Positions 16,498-25,561 of a stretch of 64,000 bases of DNA are shown piece after piece. The notes under the pieces are model-generated. The model did not search any database. It saw only the letters and a program-made list of their open reading frames with translations, and was not told the DNA's origin. The translations under genes were made by a program, and so were the position numbers. This DNA is from Algoriphagus sp. A40 (lineage in GTDB: Bacteria > Bacteroidota > Bacteroidia > Cytophagales > Cyclobacteriaceae): positions 124,001 through 188,000 of the forward strand of contig NZ_MUNY01000059.1 of the NCBI RefSeq assembly GCF_002002735.1, written 5' to 3'. Each line of letters begins with the position of its first letter. Position 1 is the stretch's first letter.

Positions 16498-17826
16498 ATG
16501 TACGATCATTTTAAATATAGTAATTTATTTCTATTTTATATTATTTTAATCCTACTCTCCTCTTGTGGTAAGGAAGTTCCAAAAAATCAAAATCCAACAG
16601 TCGAAGTAAAATATCTAGAAGGAAAGGCGCAGCTCTACCGACATGGTGAGCCTTATTTTATAAAAGGTGCTGCGGGAACTGAGCATTTAGATTTGGTCTC
16701 TGAATATGGTGGCAATTCTATTAGAACTTGGAGCCTGCATGATGCTGATAGGATCCTCGATGAGGCTCACGCATTGGGATTGACCGTTACCTTAGGCCTG
16801 GAAATTGGTCGGCCAGCTTGGGGAAGTGACTTCAGTTATTGGAAATTTTGGGAGGTTGATAAGAAAATAGAAGAGCTAAGACCACTTATTGAAAAATACA
16901 AGAACCATCCAGCTTTGCTCATGTGGGGTGTTGGCAATGAAATAAAAGAATACGGTGGAGGAGCAAGACCGGTGGTTTTCTACATCACCGACAAAGTCGC
17001 CAAGATGGTCAAGGAAGTGGATCCAAATCATCCTACCATGACCGCTGTAGATGTTTTCTCTCAAAATAAAATCGCATCCTACAGACACATCATGCCAAAT
17101 ATTGACATTTTAGGCTTCAATGCTTTCAAAACTATTGATCAGATGTTTGAAAGAGTATACGAGGATAAGGGCTGGGGCAAAGCCTACATGTTATCCGAAT
17201 GGGGACCTGACGGTCATTGGGAGGTTACAGGTACGGAGTGGGGTGCTCCAAAGGAAATGAAAGGCTCTGAAAAAAGAGCGTTGATGGAGAAATATTGGGG
17301 TAAAATCACCAATGATTCTTCCATGTTAGTTGGAAGCTATGTCTTTTACTGGGGCTACAAGTATGAAGCAACAAATACCTGGTTTGGCTTATTTTCAGAA
17401 GAGGGTTATAGAACCGAATCGGCGAATTTTTTGAAATATGCATGGTCAGGCCAAAAGCCGGACAATGAAGCACCAGATATCAGCGACATGTTTATCGAAA
17501 CAACTCAAGGCGCGGTCAATGACAATGTATATCTGGAAAACAATGCCGAATATATTGCCAAGGCACTAACTGATGATCCCGAAGGAGACTCCCTGACTTA
17601 CAGGTGGGAAATCAGACATGAAGGAAATTACTTTATCGAACGCGATGGTTATGACTATAGTATGACTGACTATACTATGGATCATCTCATCCAGAAAGAA
17701 GAAGGCAACAGTATAACGTTTAAGTCCCCTAAAGAAGAAGGCCCTTATAGAATTTTCATTTTTGCCTATGACGGTCATGGAAATGTAGCTTCATACAACA
17801 TTCCATTTTATGTAATCATGAAATAA
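16498..17826 (+). CDS. Lipoprotein glycosidase (TIM-barrel, GH5/GH2-like) paired with the GT2 chimera
   Basis: A 442-residue protein from ATG 16498 (an in-frame TTG at 16465 would spoil the signal). A lipoprotein signal ends in LLSSC with Cys23. The barrel has LMWGVGNE (Glu148, acid/base) and MLSEWGP (Glu234, nucleophile), and N-terminal LEGKAQLYRHGEPYFIKGAA mirrors LVEGKPFYIKGIAY in the C-terminal barrel of the divergent synthase. A PKD/Ig-like domain with DDPEGDSLTYRWEI closes the protein. It is probably anchored in the periplasm or at the outer membrane and trims or transfers the polymer made by the neighbouring synthase. The 109-base gap between the two starts should hold divergent promoters. 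Confidence 0.84.
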   Translation: MYDHFKYSNLFLFYIILILLSSCGKEVPKNQNPTVEVKYLEGKAQLYRHGEPYFIKGAAGTEHLDLVSEYGGNSIRTWSLHDADRILDEAHALGLTVTLGLEIGRPAWGSDFSYWKFWEVDKKIEELRPLIEKYKNHPALLMWGVGNEIKEYGGGARPVVFYITDKVAKMVKEVDPNHPTMTAVDVFSQNKIASYRHIMPNIDILGFNAFKTIDQMFERVYEDKGWGKAYMLSEWGPDGHWEVTGTEWGAPKEMKGSEKRALMEKYWGKITNDSSMLVGSYVFYWGYKYEATNTWFGLFSEEGYRTESANFLKYAWSGQKPDNEAPDISDMFIETTQGAVNDNVYLENNAEYIAKALTDDPEGDSLTYRWEIRHEGNYFIERDGYDYSMTDYTMDHLIQKEEGNSITFKSPKEEGPYRIFIFAYDGHGNVASYNIPFYVIMK

Positions 17827-18087
17827 AAAGGCTGAATGTACAGTCCTCAACTGAATTAAGGACTCCGAAAGGGTTGAAAAAGCATGAAAAACCATCCTTT
17901 CTTATTACTCGGAATTTGTCCCTTGCAAGATTTCCTCTTGGTGTAGTCTACACCTTCTAAACTGCGAAGGTTAAATGGACGGTGGTTGAGATTTGTAATT
18001 CTATCGAATTCAAATAAAACAGGTAAAAGGCCCAAGCCCGGACACTATTCCGAGGACTTGAGCCAAGTAAAAACAATCATTCAGAAA

Positions 18088-19761
18088 CTACTTCGCCTCA
18101 CGCCCGAATTCCACAAATCCTCCCAAGGCCAAATACTTTTGGTACTTGCACTTGTAATGCTCGACATGCTCGGGTATCGGAAGGAATTCCTCCTGTTTTT
18201 TACTTGCAATGGCATCGGCTGCCTGCTGCATGTCCGGATAAATTCCTGAAGCAACCGCCGCATAAATGGCCGCGCCAAGTGCCGGGGTTTGGTCGGATTC
18301 AGAAACGACAATCGGCATGTTCAGAATATCCGCCAGGGTCTGCACCAAAAGCGGGGATTTTTTGGCAATGCCACCAATCCCAACCACTTCTTTGATCTCC
18401 ACTCCTTCTGACTTAAACCACTCGATAATCCGCTTGGAGCCAAAGCAAAGGGACTCGACCAAGGCTTTGAATACTTGCCCATTTCCACTTCCCATATCCA
18501 GCCCGGAAATCGAACTTTTGAGGGATTCATTCAGTCCCGGAGATCTCCTGCCATTGATCCAATCGACTGCTAACACTTCCGAATCCAGCGGAACTTTTGC
18601 AGCTTCCTTGTTCAGGTAAACCATCAGTTTATCGTTAAGCTCGGCAACCAAACTTTCCTTGGTTCCGGACCCCAGCTGACTGCTTTCCTGGATCAGGTCA
18701 AACACTGGCTGGGAAATCAGGCGTTTGTACCAGGCAAGAAAATCGCCGAATCCTGCCTGTCCAGCCTCAAAACCTATCATTCCAGGCAAAATCGAGCCAT
18801 CAACCTGTCCACTGATTCCTTTGACCGGCTGGGGATTTACCTCATCATAGGAGGCTACCAGCATATCGCAGGTAGAAGTACCCATGACTTTCACGAGCGT
18901 TCCGGGTTTGATTCCTGCTCCCACAGCACCTGAATGGGCGTCAATGGTACCCACAGCAATCACAGTGTCAGTGGAAAGTCCCAGTTTTTCTGCCCATTTG
19001 GGAGAAAGGTTGCCTGCAGCACGATCAGAAGTCAGGGTTTCAGCCTGCATTTTTCTGCTGAGTTCCGGAAATGCCGGATGGAGTTTTGCCAAAAATTCCC
19101 CGGAAGGGAATCCGCTCCAGGACTCGTGCCACATGGCTTTGTGTCCAGCTGCACATCTGCTTCGCTTCAGTTGATCAGGTTTCAATAATCCTGTGAGTTC
19201 ACCTGCCACATAGTCACAGTGCTCCACCCAATTTGGGTTGATTTGTGCAATAACCGGATTGGTGCGGTAAATGAATAAGATTTTGGCCCAGAACCATTCC
19301 GAACTGTACATCCCGCCGGAATAGCGGGTGTAGTCCTCCCCACCCCAGCTTTTGGCCAGACCGGTGATTTCCTCTGCCTCGGAAATAGCCGAATGGTCTT
19401 TCCACAGAATCATCATGGCATCGGGATTTTGAGAAAATTCTTCTGTCAAAGCCAATGGGATGCCTTCATCAGTCAAAGGCATTGGTGAGGAACCTGTGGC
19501 ATCGATCCCGATTCCTTTGACCTGTTTTGAATCGACTCCGGAATCTCTTATTACCGAAACAATGGTTTTTTCCAAACCTTCCAAATGGTCCAGGGGATGC
19601 TGCCGGTATTGGCTGCGCGCTGGATTGCAGTATTTCCCTTCTTTCCAGCGTGGAAATTCAAAAACAGAAGTTGCCAGAACTTTTCCTGTTCCGGTATCCA
19701 CCAAAATTGATCTTACGGAGTCTGAACCAAAGTCCACTCCGATGACATAATTGCTTACCAT
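18088..19761 (-). CDS. araB: Ribulokinase
   Basis: A 557-residue FGGY-family sugar kinase. The N-terminus YVIGVDFGSDSVRSILVD is the phosphate-1 loop; GIGIDATGSSPMPL and HKAMWHESWSGFPSGEF are ribulokinase hallmarks; GTIDAHSGAVGAG and KVMGTSTCDMLV follow, with VVGIGGIAKKSPLLVQTLAD near the end for adenosine contact. Length matches AraB (about 560). It phosphorylates L-ribulose in the cytosol. It is the last gene of a leftward series, 32 bases after the DUF3748 gene; an isomerase-like gene stands 4 kb upstream. Confidence 0.9.
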   Translation of the reverse strand: MVSNYVIGVDFGSDSVRSILVDTGTGKVLATSVFEFPRWKEGKYCNPARSQYRQHPLDHLEGLEKTIVSVIRDSGVDSKQVKGIGIDATGSSPMPLTDEGIPLALTEEFSQNPDAMMILWKDHSAISEAEEITGLAKSWGGEDYTRYSGGMYSSEWFWAKILFIYRTNPVIAQINPNWVEHCDYVAGELTGLLKPDQLKRSRCAAGHKAMWHESWSGFPSGEFLAKLHPAFPELSRKMQAETLTSDRAAGNLSPKWAEKLGLSTDTVIAVGTIDAHSGAVGAGIKPGTLVKVMGTSTCDMLVASYDEVNPQPVKGISGQVDGSILPGMIGFEAGQAGFGDFLAWYKRLISQPVFDLIQESSQLGSGTKESLVAELNDKLMVYLNKEAAKVPLDSEVLAVDWINGRRSPGLNESLKSSISGLDMGSGNGQVFKALVESLCFGSKRIIEWFKSEGVEIKEVVGIGGIAKKSPLLVQTLADILNMPIVVSESDQTPALGAAIYAAVASGIYPDMQQAADAIASKKQEEFLPIPEHVEHYKCKYQKYLALGGFVEFGREAK

Positions 19762-19793
19762 AGTTAGCTTCTTAGCGATTGATTTGGCCCTTT

Positions 19794-21242
19794 TTATTGA
19801 TTAAAGGGATTCAAGAGGAAAATCTGGAAAAAGGAACCTCCTTCATCCTTGACCTTCCTGTTATATACCAGCGTCTGACCCGAATAGGACCAGTTGAAAT
19901 TGCAGATTTCGCTGTGATTGGACTGGGGTTCTCCACCAACCGGGATGGTTTTGCCGCTGGGCAATTCCGTCAGGTAAACCCGGTTTTGGTAGCCAAAGAC
20001 TATCCACTGATCATCCGGACTCAAGCTAAAAGCCGTGTCGGGAGAAAAACTGTTGTGGGTGATCTGAACAGGTTCGCCTCCTTCAGGAGAAACCGAAAAC
20101 AGCTGGACGATGCCATCTTCACCTTTGGCATAAAAGAAAATCCGGTCACCGTTTTGAGAGGCTTTCAGCCAATGTCTCGGACCTTGAACACCGGGAAATT
20201 TCTTACCAGAAGTATGAGTTAATCTTCTTTGGGTAAACGATAAGGTCATTTGAGGCATATTGAATTCCGAACCTGAAAGATCGGTCTCTGCCAGGCTTTT
20301 CTCCCAATCTTTCGGAATATCAGTAATAAAGACTTCGGTCAATGCTTTCCCTTCAAGCGTGATCACATCTCCCAAATAGGCCATGGCCCGAAAGACTTTC
20401 TCACCATTGGACTTGGTATAGCCGTCTTTTCCAACCCAAACTTCCTCGCAGGCTTTTTGAATCTGGTCTGTTCCGGGCTTTGGAAAGGGAGTAACCTCCG
20501 CGGCGATAACTGAAAAATTGGCTCCGGAAAACTCCTGGCCCGGAAGTTCAGTCTGAACCTCCACTCCTTTTCCCCTAACCATAAAAGCCACCGTGCGGAT
20601 ATCTTTTACAGCAGGATTGACTTTGGCGGTCATCTCCAGCACTTCGTCGTTGTAGGTATAGCTCAACCAATTGCCATCGGCGGTATAGCTGTAGGCGTGA
20701 CTTCCGCCCCGCAGCGCACCGGGGGTAAAGGGTTTAGTGATATCCCTTGCGTCCAGGTTGGTGAGGATTGGTTTCTCCGGATTTTCGAGATTCAATCCCA
20801 TGGAGGATCTTCGGGTAAAATGGTAAGGCTGTTCAGCACTCGCAGACAGCAGGCCCCGGATAAAGGCTAATTCATTTCGTTTGGGACTAAAACTTACAGC
20901 GCCTGAACCTGGTCCAAAGGCTTGCTGATTTGGAACGCGATACAGTTCTTTGACTTCGCCGGTTTCCACTTTGACCATGCCGATGAGGTCATTCTCACCC
21001 ATTTTGGGATCGTCGCTTCTTCCGTCGAAAGCCAGCCATTGGTCATCGGGAGAAAAGGCTTGTCTATGATTTAGAAAATGCCCCTGAGCTCCTTGGGTCA
21101 GTTGTTTTTCTTGAGCATTTGGGTTTGGAATCGTGTTCACGGTAATTTGGTTTGCAGGTTGGGTACAGGAATTTATGCTAAAGGCAAAAAGTGCTAATGC
21201 CAGTCGGGTTTGAGGAAAAATATCTGATTCTATTAGGTTCAT
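19794..21242 (-). CDS. DUF3748 beta-propeller lipoprotein
   Basis: A 482-residue protein from ATG 21242 with a lipoprotein-type signal ending FSINSC (Cys26). The body has WD40/TolB-like blades: FSPDDQWLAFDGRSDD, VSFSPKRNELAFI, SYTADGNWLSYTYND, and FSLSPDDQWIVFGYQN, with RHWLKASQNGDRIFFYAKGEDG. The domain corresponds to DUF3748, found in enterobacterial YidR and in Bacteroidetes sugar loci. Function unknown; propellers often bind glycans or act as lyases. Placed just before araB on the same strand, it likely serves the same sugar pathway. Confidence 0.75.
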   Translation of the reverse strand: MNLIESDIFPQTRLALALFAFSINSCTQPANQITVNTIPNPNAQEKQLTQGAQGHFLNHRQAFSPDDQWLAFDGRSDDPKMGENDLIGMVKVETGEVKELYRVPNQQAFGPGSGAVSFSPKRNELAFIRGLLSASAEQPYHFTRRSSMGLNLENPEKPILTNLDARDITKPFTPGALRGGSHAYSYTADGNWLSYTYNDEVLEMTAKVNPAVKDIRTVAFMVRGKGVEVQTELPGQEFSGANFSVIAAEVTPFPKPGTDQIQKACEEVWVGKDGYTKSNGEKVFRAMAYLGDVITLEGKALTEVFITDIPKDWEKSLAETDLSGSEFNMPQMTLSFTQRRLTHTSGKKFPGVQGPRHWLKASQNGDRIFFYAKGEDGIVQLFSVSPEGGEPVQITHNSFSPDTAFSLSPDDQWIVFGYQNRVYLTELPSGKTIPVGGEPQSNHSEICNFNWSYSGQTLVYNRKVKDEGGSFFQIFLLNPFNQ

Positions 21243-21310
21243 TCTTTAGGTTTTCGATTGTCTAAGTGTTTCAACTTTTCACAATTCCAAGAGATTCAAA
21301 AATCCCCCTG

Positions 21311-21329
21311 CCCCCTTTGAGAAAGGGGG
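21311..21329. repeat. G/C-run palindrome
   Basis: CCCCCTTT (21311-21318), GAG, AAAGGGGG (21322-21329), within TCCCCCTGCCCCCTTTGAGA. This is a common type of intergenic palindrome in Bacteroidetes. It lies between the FG-GAP and DUF3748 genes and has no T run on either strand. Confidence 0.5.
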
Positions 21330-21401
21330 AGTTGGCCAAAACCAAGTTTAAGCGCTTTGGTCTTAATTGAACAGCTTTTTGATCACTCATATTTTTTCGG
21401 A

Positions 21402-23363
21402 TTATCGGGAAAGGTGGTAGAAATGCCCGTCTTCGGCTCCGACCAAGACGTCCCAGATTCCATTTTTATTCCAGTCCACAAAAGTGGGGCTGGTGGAATG
21501 CCCAGCAAGAATATTGGGAGCCAATTGCCCCTGATGTCTGAAATACACCTTGCCGTTTTCCGACTTGGTCTGCTCAAACAAAGACACATTTAGGCTGTTG
21601 ACCAACAAATCCAGATCACCGTCATTGTCCCAGTCCAGGATGGTCATGTTTCTGCGGCCGCTTCCTCCGGCTTCCCGATTGTTCAGTTTCAAAACGCCCG
21701 GAGTCTCATCCACCACTTCATTTTTGCTGGAAAAAACAGATCCGTTTTCTCCGTAAAAAATCCGCTGACCCGGTAATAGCATCAGTCTTCCCTCGATGGA
21801 TTTCCGCTCAAAAAAGGCCAAATACCCTTCGTGATCCAGCGTCACCAAGTCCATAAGCCCATCTTTGTTCCAGTCTACTACCATTGGAGTAGTTCTCCAT
21901 TGGATTACAAGTTCATTGTTGTCAGGCTTCCACCAGTTCCAGGCCGGAGCAGGAACCATGACATTTCCCCAGGCAACTTCCACAGGTTTCGGAGCCAAGA
22001 GGGTTCCGTTTCCGGCATTTTTCAGCCATTCTACTTTGCCCCAGATCGAATTGATAATCAAATCGCCTTTGCTGTCTCCGTCCCAATCAGCAACCGAGAG
22101 CGTGGTGTAGCCCCATTTGGCTTCGGCAGGACCCTGGATTGATCCATTGTCTCCAGCCTGTACGCGAAAAGGCTTTCCTCCCACTTCCAAAAGCACAGGC
22201 TCAGCCCACTGCGGAGCTGGACCGTCTTTTAGGTTTTCGATCCAAGCTACATATCCGGCTGAGTTTCCCGCCACGATATCCAAGTCTCCGTCCAGATCCC
22301 AATCATAAGAAACGGGTGTGACCAAAGCCCCAAACTTGAGGTTATCGGCTTTTTGTCTGAAATACTGAGGTGATTCAAAAACCGGTACTCCGGACTGGAT
22401 CTTTCCGGTATTTCTCATCAGGGCCACCCTTCCGTCTTCATCGCCCACCACCAGATCAGTCCAACCGTCCTGGTCCCAGTCGATTGCCACGGGAATGATC
22501 ATTTCCAAATCCATTTTGATGATTCCGGAGGAATTGCTGAGGAGTTTTCCTTTTGAAAACTTGGGATTCGAGCGGGTACCCGTGTTTTCGAAATAGGTCA
22601 TTTTATCCAAAAACTCCCCCGTAATCAGGTCGGAGTCACCGTCCCGGTCAAAGTCCGCCATATTCGGCGAAGGCGCTCCATAGACATCCAAGTCCTTCGC
22701 ATCGACCTGAATTCTGCCCTTGTTTTGGTAAGTTCCGTTTTGGTTTTCTACCCAATACACAAAGCCGTGAAGTGGACCATTAGTCCATTTTCCTTCGGAA
22801 TTGAAGGCATTGTCCCAGCCGTAGTCGGTCCAATCGTCCACCCCGACCAACAAGTCCTGATCTCCATCCCCATCATAGTCGGCCATCTTCCATTGGTTGA
22901 AGCGGGGCTTTTTGGGAAAATCCTTCAAGATTTCTTCAGCGGGGAAAACAGGCACTGCCTGCTGATCCAATTTTTTGGTAAAATCCTGCAACTCGGCTCC
23001 GGGAATCAATACCCTTGCTTTTCCATCGGTATGGGAAACCTGCACTTGCGGAATCGCCGGACCTAATCGGACTGGAGGCTCAAAGTCGGGATAGGTTTCC
23101 CCGGATTTGTTTTCAAAAAAATAGAGTCCGTTAAAGGGTTTGTCAGGACAGGAAACTAACAAGTCCATATCCCCGTCTCCGTCGTAGTCCATTGGCAAAG
23201 GCCAAGCCCAAAGCCCAACTCCAACAAAGGAAGTTGCTCCAGGATTGTTGTATTTGACGATCTTAAACTCCCCGATTTCCTGGGCAATTAGATCAACGAT
23301 TCCCGCATTGAATACCAAAAAGAGCAATCCGACGAAAAAACGAGAGGATTTCGGATTTGTCAT
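21402..23363 (-). CDS. Secreted FG-GAP/VCBS repeat protein
   Basis: A 653-residue protein; ATG 23363 (MTNPKSSRFFVGLLFLVFNAG) gives a proper signal peptide, whereas the frame is open 96 bases further upstream without one. At least nine calcium-binding FG-GAP style repeats are visible, for example MDYDGDGDMDLLV, ADYDGDGDQDLLVG, ADFDRDGDSDLITG, YDWDLDGDLDIVAG and LDWDNDGDLDLLVN. The whole chain is propeller-like with no added catalytic domain seen. Such proteins in polysaccharide loci bind or, in some families, cleave rhamnose-containing glycans. It lies on the same strand as the isomerase-like gene and the araB pair. Confidence 0.8.
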   Translation of the reverse strand: MTNPKSSRFFVGLLFLVFNAGIVDLIAQEIGEFKIVKYNNPGATSFVGVGLWAWPLPMDYDGDGDMDLLVSCPDKPFNGLYFFENKSGETYPDFEPPVRLGPAIPQVQVSHTDGKARVLIPGAELQDFTKKLDQQAVPVFPAEEILKDFPKKPRFNQWKMADYDGDGDQDLLVGVDDWTDYGWDNAFNSEGKWTNGPLHGFVYWVENQNGTYQNKGRIQVDAKDLDVYGAPSPNMADFDRDGDSDLITGEFLDKMTYFENTGTRSNPKFSKGKLLSNSSGIIKMDLEMIIPVAIDWDQDGWTDLVVGDEDGRVALMRNTGKIQSGVPVFESPQYFRQKADNLKFGALVTPVSYDWDLDGDLDIVAGNSAGYVAWIENLKDGPAPQWAEPVLLEVGGKPFRVQAGDNGSIQGPAEAKWGYTTLSVADWDGDSKGDLIINSIWGKVEWLKNAGNGTLLAPKPVEVAWGNVMVPAPAWNWWKPDNNELVIQWRTTPMVVDWNKDGLMDLVTLDHEGYLAFFERKSIEGRLMLLPGQRIFYGENGSVFSSKNEVVDETPGVLKLNNREAGGSGRRNMTILDWDNDGDLDLLVNSLNVSLFEQTKSENGKVYFRHQGQLAPNILAGHSTSPTFVDWNKNGIWDVLVGAEDGHFYHLSR

Positions 23364-23788
23364 ATGCACAGTTTTTTTGGGAATTAAAGTCAAACAAATT
23401 AAGGAATAGCTGAAATTAAAAAGATCTGGACCAAGGGATACCTGTCGGAAATGGACCAATTGATCCCAACTCCTTTCCCAATCCTCTTCTCTTTTGTAGA
23501 TAACTGGCTCTAGGTATGAAAGAGACTATCCCTAAAAATAAAATCAGCCGGAAACTGTTCTTTTCCCGGCTGATCTTTGTCAATATTCTCCATTTGAATT
23601 AGATGCCCTTCCTTCGGAATTCACATGAGGGACATTTCATCCTAAAGATTGCCTCGTTCGTTCCTCACTCGCAATGGCAGATTTGATTTTAACGCGGCCA
23701 GATTATGTCAGTCCGAGCACCTGACCGACGAGAGTCGGGAAGATCGAGGACCCTTCGACTCCGCTCAGGGTGACCACGATCACGCTTC
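23364..23788. repeat. Gap with interspersed repeats and a minus-strand terminator
   Basis: No gene. Positions 23650-23685 carry GATTGCCTCGTTCGTTCCTC, and 23750-23775 carry CCCTTCGACTCCGCTCAGGG, both phrases I know as widespread interspersed intergenic repeats in Bacteroidetes. A terminator hairpin lies at 23543-23574. Confidence 0.5.
23543..23574 (-). terminator. Terminator reading leftward from the isomerase gene
   Basis: ATCAGCCGG (23543-23551) pairs with CCGGCTGAT (23566-23574). Read on the minus strand the stem is followed by TTTTATTTTT. It sits 215 bases after the isomerase stop and upstream of the FG-GAP gene, so it would separate these two transcripts. Confidence 0.65.
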
Positions 23789-25396
23789 TCAGGGCTTTTC
23801 TCCGCACCAGAATACATTGATTCCCATGGCCGAAAAGACCTGCGCTTTGAGTTTGGCGGCCTGAATCGCCGAATCTTTATCCTTGGCATAAGCGACCTGA
23901 ATGTGGTTGGCTTTGTGTTTGCCCATCAGTTGATCTCTGGAAATTCCAGGCAAAACCGCATGCATGATTGGCCAAGCCGGAGTGGTAGCTTCCCATCTTC
24001 TTTTGGTTTCTTCCTCCGGCAACAAAACCACTTCTCCTACTCCCAAGTCGCAGCAAAGCTGATCGTTTTCGATATAGACACGGCTCCAAACGATCGATCC
24101 GGGTTTGGAAATACCCTTTAAGCTTCCGCCTCCTTTTTGGAAATACATCGGTGGTTGACGGTCGCTTTCTGCTCCGGCATAACCCCCGATAAAGTGTTCA
24201 GGTGGTGCAGCTCCTGAAATCAGGAAAACCCAAACGAACTCCTTTTTGCCATTGATGGTAAATTCCTCTCCCCAACGCACATCGTGAAGTGTATTTTCAG
24301 GGCTAAGGCCCAGTTTTTCCCAAAGTTGTGTAGTGATCAGCGCATCGATTCCGGCACATTCATCCACCTCGTTGAAGTGAGGCATTGACTTACCTGGGAA
24401 AAGCTCTTTTCCGTCCTGTCCATAGACTGGAGGTCTTTCCACATTGTTCAAAAGGCCTTCTACCAGATCACTTGCCGCAACCAGATCTTTTAGGCCCTGC
24501 TGATATTGAATACCAATGGTCTCGCAACCGTAGGAATCAGCCATTCTCAGTGCCGCAATGTACATTTTGCACTGCTCCAGGGTTTGACTTTTAGTAAGTT
24601 CAAGTTCAGGATTTGTGCCCCAGTTGAATTTCATTCCCTTTGCCAAAAGCCAAGTCAGGACTTCCTCCGCTTCGGAATCGTTCACTTTCAGCATTTCGGC
24701 ATAAAGCGCAGACTGGCTGAGGCGCTCCTTAAAAAGTCCCAAAGGATTGAGCAGTTTATCGGGAACGATGGCATTGAACATCCCCATACATCCCTCGTCA
24801 AATACGCCCATAATGGCTTTTCTTCTCTGGAAATTTTTGGCATAAGCAGCTGCCTCTTCCTTGATTTCAGCTTCTACAGGAATTTGCTCCAATGGAGAAA
24901 CATGGGAATAGTCATGCGTGATAGTTCCGGTTTTCAGCCATTCTTCCAGCTTGGTAAGGAAAAATTCATCATCAAAATTGACACTCCAAAGCGTGCTGTA
25001 TTCCACACCAGCTTTGGTCAAAGAACCGTTGAGATTCAACAAACCCACTAGCCCGGAGGATGCTCCGTCAAAATTGGCCAGGGTAAGGATCGGACCTTGG
25101 TGGGTCGTCAATCCCGGCAAAACATGGTGGGAATATTGCCAAACACTTTCAGCAACGATGATAGGTGCGGTTGGATCCAGATTTCTGAATACCTCAATCC
25201 CCATTTTCTGGGAATCGATAAACCCGTGTTTCTTGATCGGGTCAACTTGGTGACCGCGTGAAACTTCAAATCCAAATTGATTGAGAGCAGCTTCCAGTTT
25301 GGACTCCATTGCCTCCTGGTACTTCCATCCGACCTGATTGGCGGAAAGCCGAAGGTCACCACTTGCTACAAGCTGAATTTTGTTTTTTGCGTCCAT
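23789..25396 (-). CDS. L-fucose/L-arabinose isomerase family protein
   Basis: A 535-residue cytosolic protein. It shows the fucose-isomerase-like fold: IVAESVWQYSHHVLPGLTTHQGPILTLANFDG in the N-terminal half, GVFDEGCMGMFNAIVP in the middle with Asp and Glu as likely metal ligands, and a C-terminal region with DLGVGEVVLLPEE. It is neither a typical AraA nor a typical FucI in sequence as I recall them, so substrate is uncertain; L-arabinose or another deoxy or pentose sugar is likely given ribulokinase on the same strand and an AraC regulator divergently placed 166 bases away. In length it matches the family (500-590). Confidence 0.78.
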   Translation of the reverse strand: MDAKNKIQLVASGDLRLSANQVGWKYQEAMESKLEAALNQFGFEVSRGHQVDPIKKHGFIDSQKMGIEVFRNLDPTAPIIVAESVWQYSHHVLPGLTTHQGPILTLANFDGASSGLVGLLNLNGSLTKAGVEYSTLWSVNFDDEFFLTKLEEWLKTGTITHDYSHVSPLEQIPVEAEIKEEAAAYAKNFQRRKAIMGVFDEGCMGMFNAIVPDKLLNPLGLFKERLSQSALYAEMLKVNDSEAEEVLTWLLAKGMKFNWGTNPELELTKSQTLEQCKMYIAALRMADSYGCETIGIQYQQGLKDLVAASDLVEGLLNNVERPPVYGQDGKELFPGKSMPHFNEVDECAGIDALITTQLWEKLGLSPENTLHDVRWGEEFTINGKKEFVWVFLISGAAPPEHFIGGYAGAESDRQPPMYFQKGGGSLKGISKPGSIVWSRVYIENDQLCCDLGVGEVVLLPEEETKRRWEATTPAWPIMHAVLPGISRDQLMGKHKANHIQVAYAKDKDSAIQAAKLKAQVFSAMGINVFWCGEKP

Positions 25397-25561
25397 TTGA
25401 ACTCGGGTTTATCAGTGTTGAATTTGGCAAAGATGACAAAAAATGGAGGCGGGGATTTATCCCTTTTTGCCAAAAAACTATACTATTTTATCCTGATTTC
25501 CAGATTGGGGATAGTCCAAAGGCATAGGATCGGCAGTATTTAAACAAAATCAAATGCCGCT

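Noticed and set aside
17986..18249. Plus-strand frame downstream of the lipoprotein glycosidase
   Set aside because: Mostly antisense to the end of araB; the hydrophobic tail is an artefact of the opposite strand.
19779..20222. Plus-strand frame opposite the DUF3748 gene
   Set aside because: Antisense shadow with no independent features.
21311..21329. CCCCCTTT/AAAGGGGG palindrome considered as a terminator
   Set aside because: No T run on either side; fits a dispersed palindrome better.
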